From an uncultured Collinsella sp. (GTDB lineage: Bacteria; Actinomycetota; Coriobacteriia; Coriobacteriales; Coriobacteriaceae), in the NCBI GenBank assembly GCA_902496375.1, contig CABVAS010000131.1:1-5006 (forward strand): 5,006 nucleotides of DNA, given 5' to 3'. Shown piece after piece: positions 4,465 through 5,006 of this stretch (within the stretch, counting starts at the first letter, position 1; each line of letters starts with the position of its first letter). Both the position numbers and the translations under genes were made by a program. The notes under the pieces are model-generated. The model ran no database searches. It worked only from the letters and a program-made list of their open reading frames with translations, and was not told the origin of the DNA.

Positions 4465-5006
4465 TTATTTGGCGCCTTGCATGACCTCGTCGAGGGTGAC
4501 GTTTACGGCATGCTGGGTAGGAACCCAGTCGACCTTCAGGAACAGCGCGGCCACCGTGATAGGGATATAGCTGAACATAAAGATCGGGAAGGTAAACAGG
4601 TTAGTCACCAGACGCCACTTTTGCGCGCAGTGAATGTGCTTGTACTCAAAGATAGTCGTGAGCAGCGCCAGGATAAAGAAGGTCTGATACATCATGGCGA
4701 AGGTCATAATGAGCGAAGCGGCGCACGCCTGCATCTCGACTTCGGTAGCCAAGAAACCATGCGAAAGGCCACCCACAATCAAGAACGTCGCATTAGCGAG
4801 CATCGAGATCAGCGATAGCAGCATACCCGGGGCGATCGTCATGAACATGTCGTAGGCGGCAAAGCGATGATAGCGGAACGTCGACTTGACCAGATGCTTG
4901 CCGTAGGTAAAGAACACCTGGTAAAAGCCCTTGGTCCAGCGCATACGCTGCTTCCAGGATGCCTTGAACGTCACGGGTTGCTCGTCAAAGAACTCCGCCG
5001 GCGCAT
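4465..5006 (-). CDS. Family 2 membrane glycosyltransferase, C-terminal part (start off right edge)
   Basis: The last 179 residues of a processive GT2-type synthase, an inner-membrane enzyme that polymerises or transfers sugars from nucleotide-sugars, as in poly-N-acetylglucosamine, hyaluronan or cellulose synthases. The visible part begins APAEFFDEQPVTFKASWKQR. The QRMRW motif (visible residues 19-23) is the QxxRW signature that holds the growing chain near the active site. Three hydrophobic membrane regions follow (about 53-79, 93-119 and 136-156), then a short tail with WVPTQH, similar to the W-P-x-H end of these enzymes. The frame stays open to the window edge, so the in-frame GTG at 4974 is not the start. 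The catalytic GT-A domain with its Asp motifs lies outside, so the sugar and product cannot be named. TAA stop at 4465-4467 is followed by the terminator. Confidence 0.9.
   Translation of the reverse strand, partial: APAEFFDEQPVTFKASWKQRMRWTKGFYQVFFTYGKHLVKSTFRYHRFAAYDMFMTIAPGMLLSLISMLANATFLIVGGLSHGFLATEVEMQACAASLIMTFAMMYQTFFILALLTTIFEYKHIHCAQKWRLVTNLFTFPIFMFSYIPITVAALFLKVDWVPTQHAVNVTLDEVMQGAK

Noticed and set aside
4444..4818. Plus-strand open frame of 124 codons opposite the glycosyltransferase
   Set aside because: Its composition (many Arg, His, Glu) is the complement of a membrane-protein gene; a typical shadow.

Overview
All seven genes that can be supported lie on the minus strand, so the window is described from right to left, in the direction of transcription. 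The DNA is GC-rich, every protein gene is compact, and the proteins look like those of a high-GC Gram-positive anaerobe. My best guess is a gut member of Coriobacteriia, possibly Collinsella. This is inferred from protein style and gene mix, not from a marker gene.

Layout: (1) 4465-5006 is the C-terminal part of a membrane-bound family 2 glycosyltransferase whose start is off the right edge. (2) 4417-4455 is a strong hairpin followed by a T-rich tract, a good intrinsic terminator for that gene; its loop region may be a dispersed repeat. (3) 3961-4383 is a very small type IV prepilin peptidase (A24 domain only). (4) 2682-3929 is a dGTP triphosphohydrolase-like HD-domain protein, 31 bases downstream and probably cotranscribed. 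(5) 1272-2621 is RarA/MgsA, the AAA+ ATPase of stalled replication forks. (6) A tightly packed three-gene unit runs 1171 to 1: a membrane-anchored coiled-coil protein (DUF948/YtxG-like), an RsbW/SpoIIAB-like anti-sigma factor, and the N-terminal 70 residues of a SigB/SigF-type sigma factor that runs off the left edge.

How the genes work together: dgt (dNTP pool control) and rarA (fork rescue) are both concerned with DNA replication, though their adjacency may only be loose. The three-gene unit looks like a stress regulon controller. Its first two genes overlap by 8 bases and the next two are 1 base apart, which implies translational coupling and balanced amounts of the three proteins.

The most notable point is that the RsbW-like protein keeps the overall order of the family but lacks the N-box asparagine and recognisable G1 and G2 ATP-binding boxes. 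It therefore may not be a kinase, and the usual ATP-dependent partner switch may have been replaced by something else, possibly involving the membrane protein encoded with it. No RNA genes, CRISPR arrays, insertion sequences or phage genes were seen. No stretch longer than about 100 bases lacks a gene.
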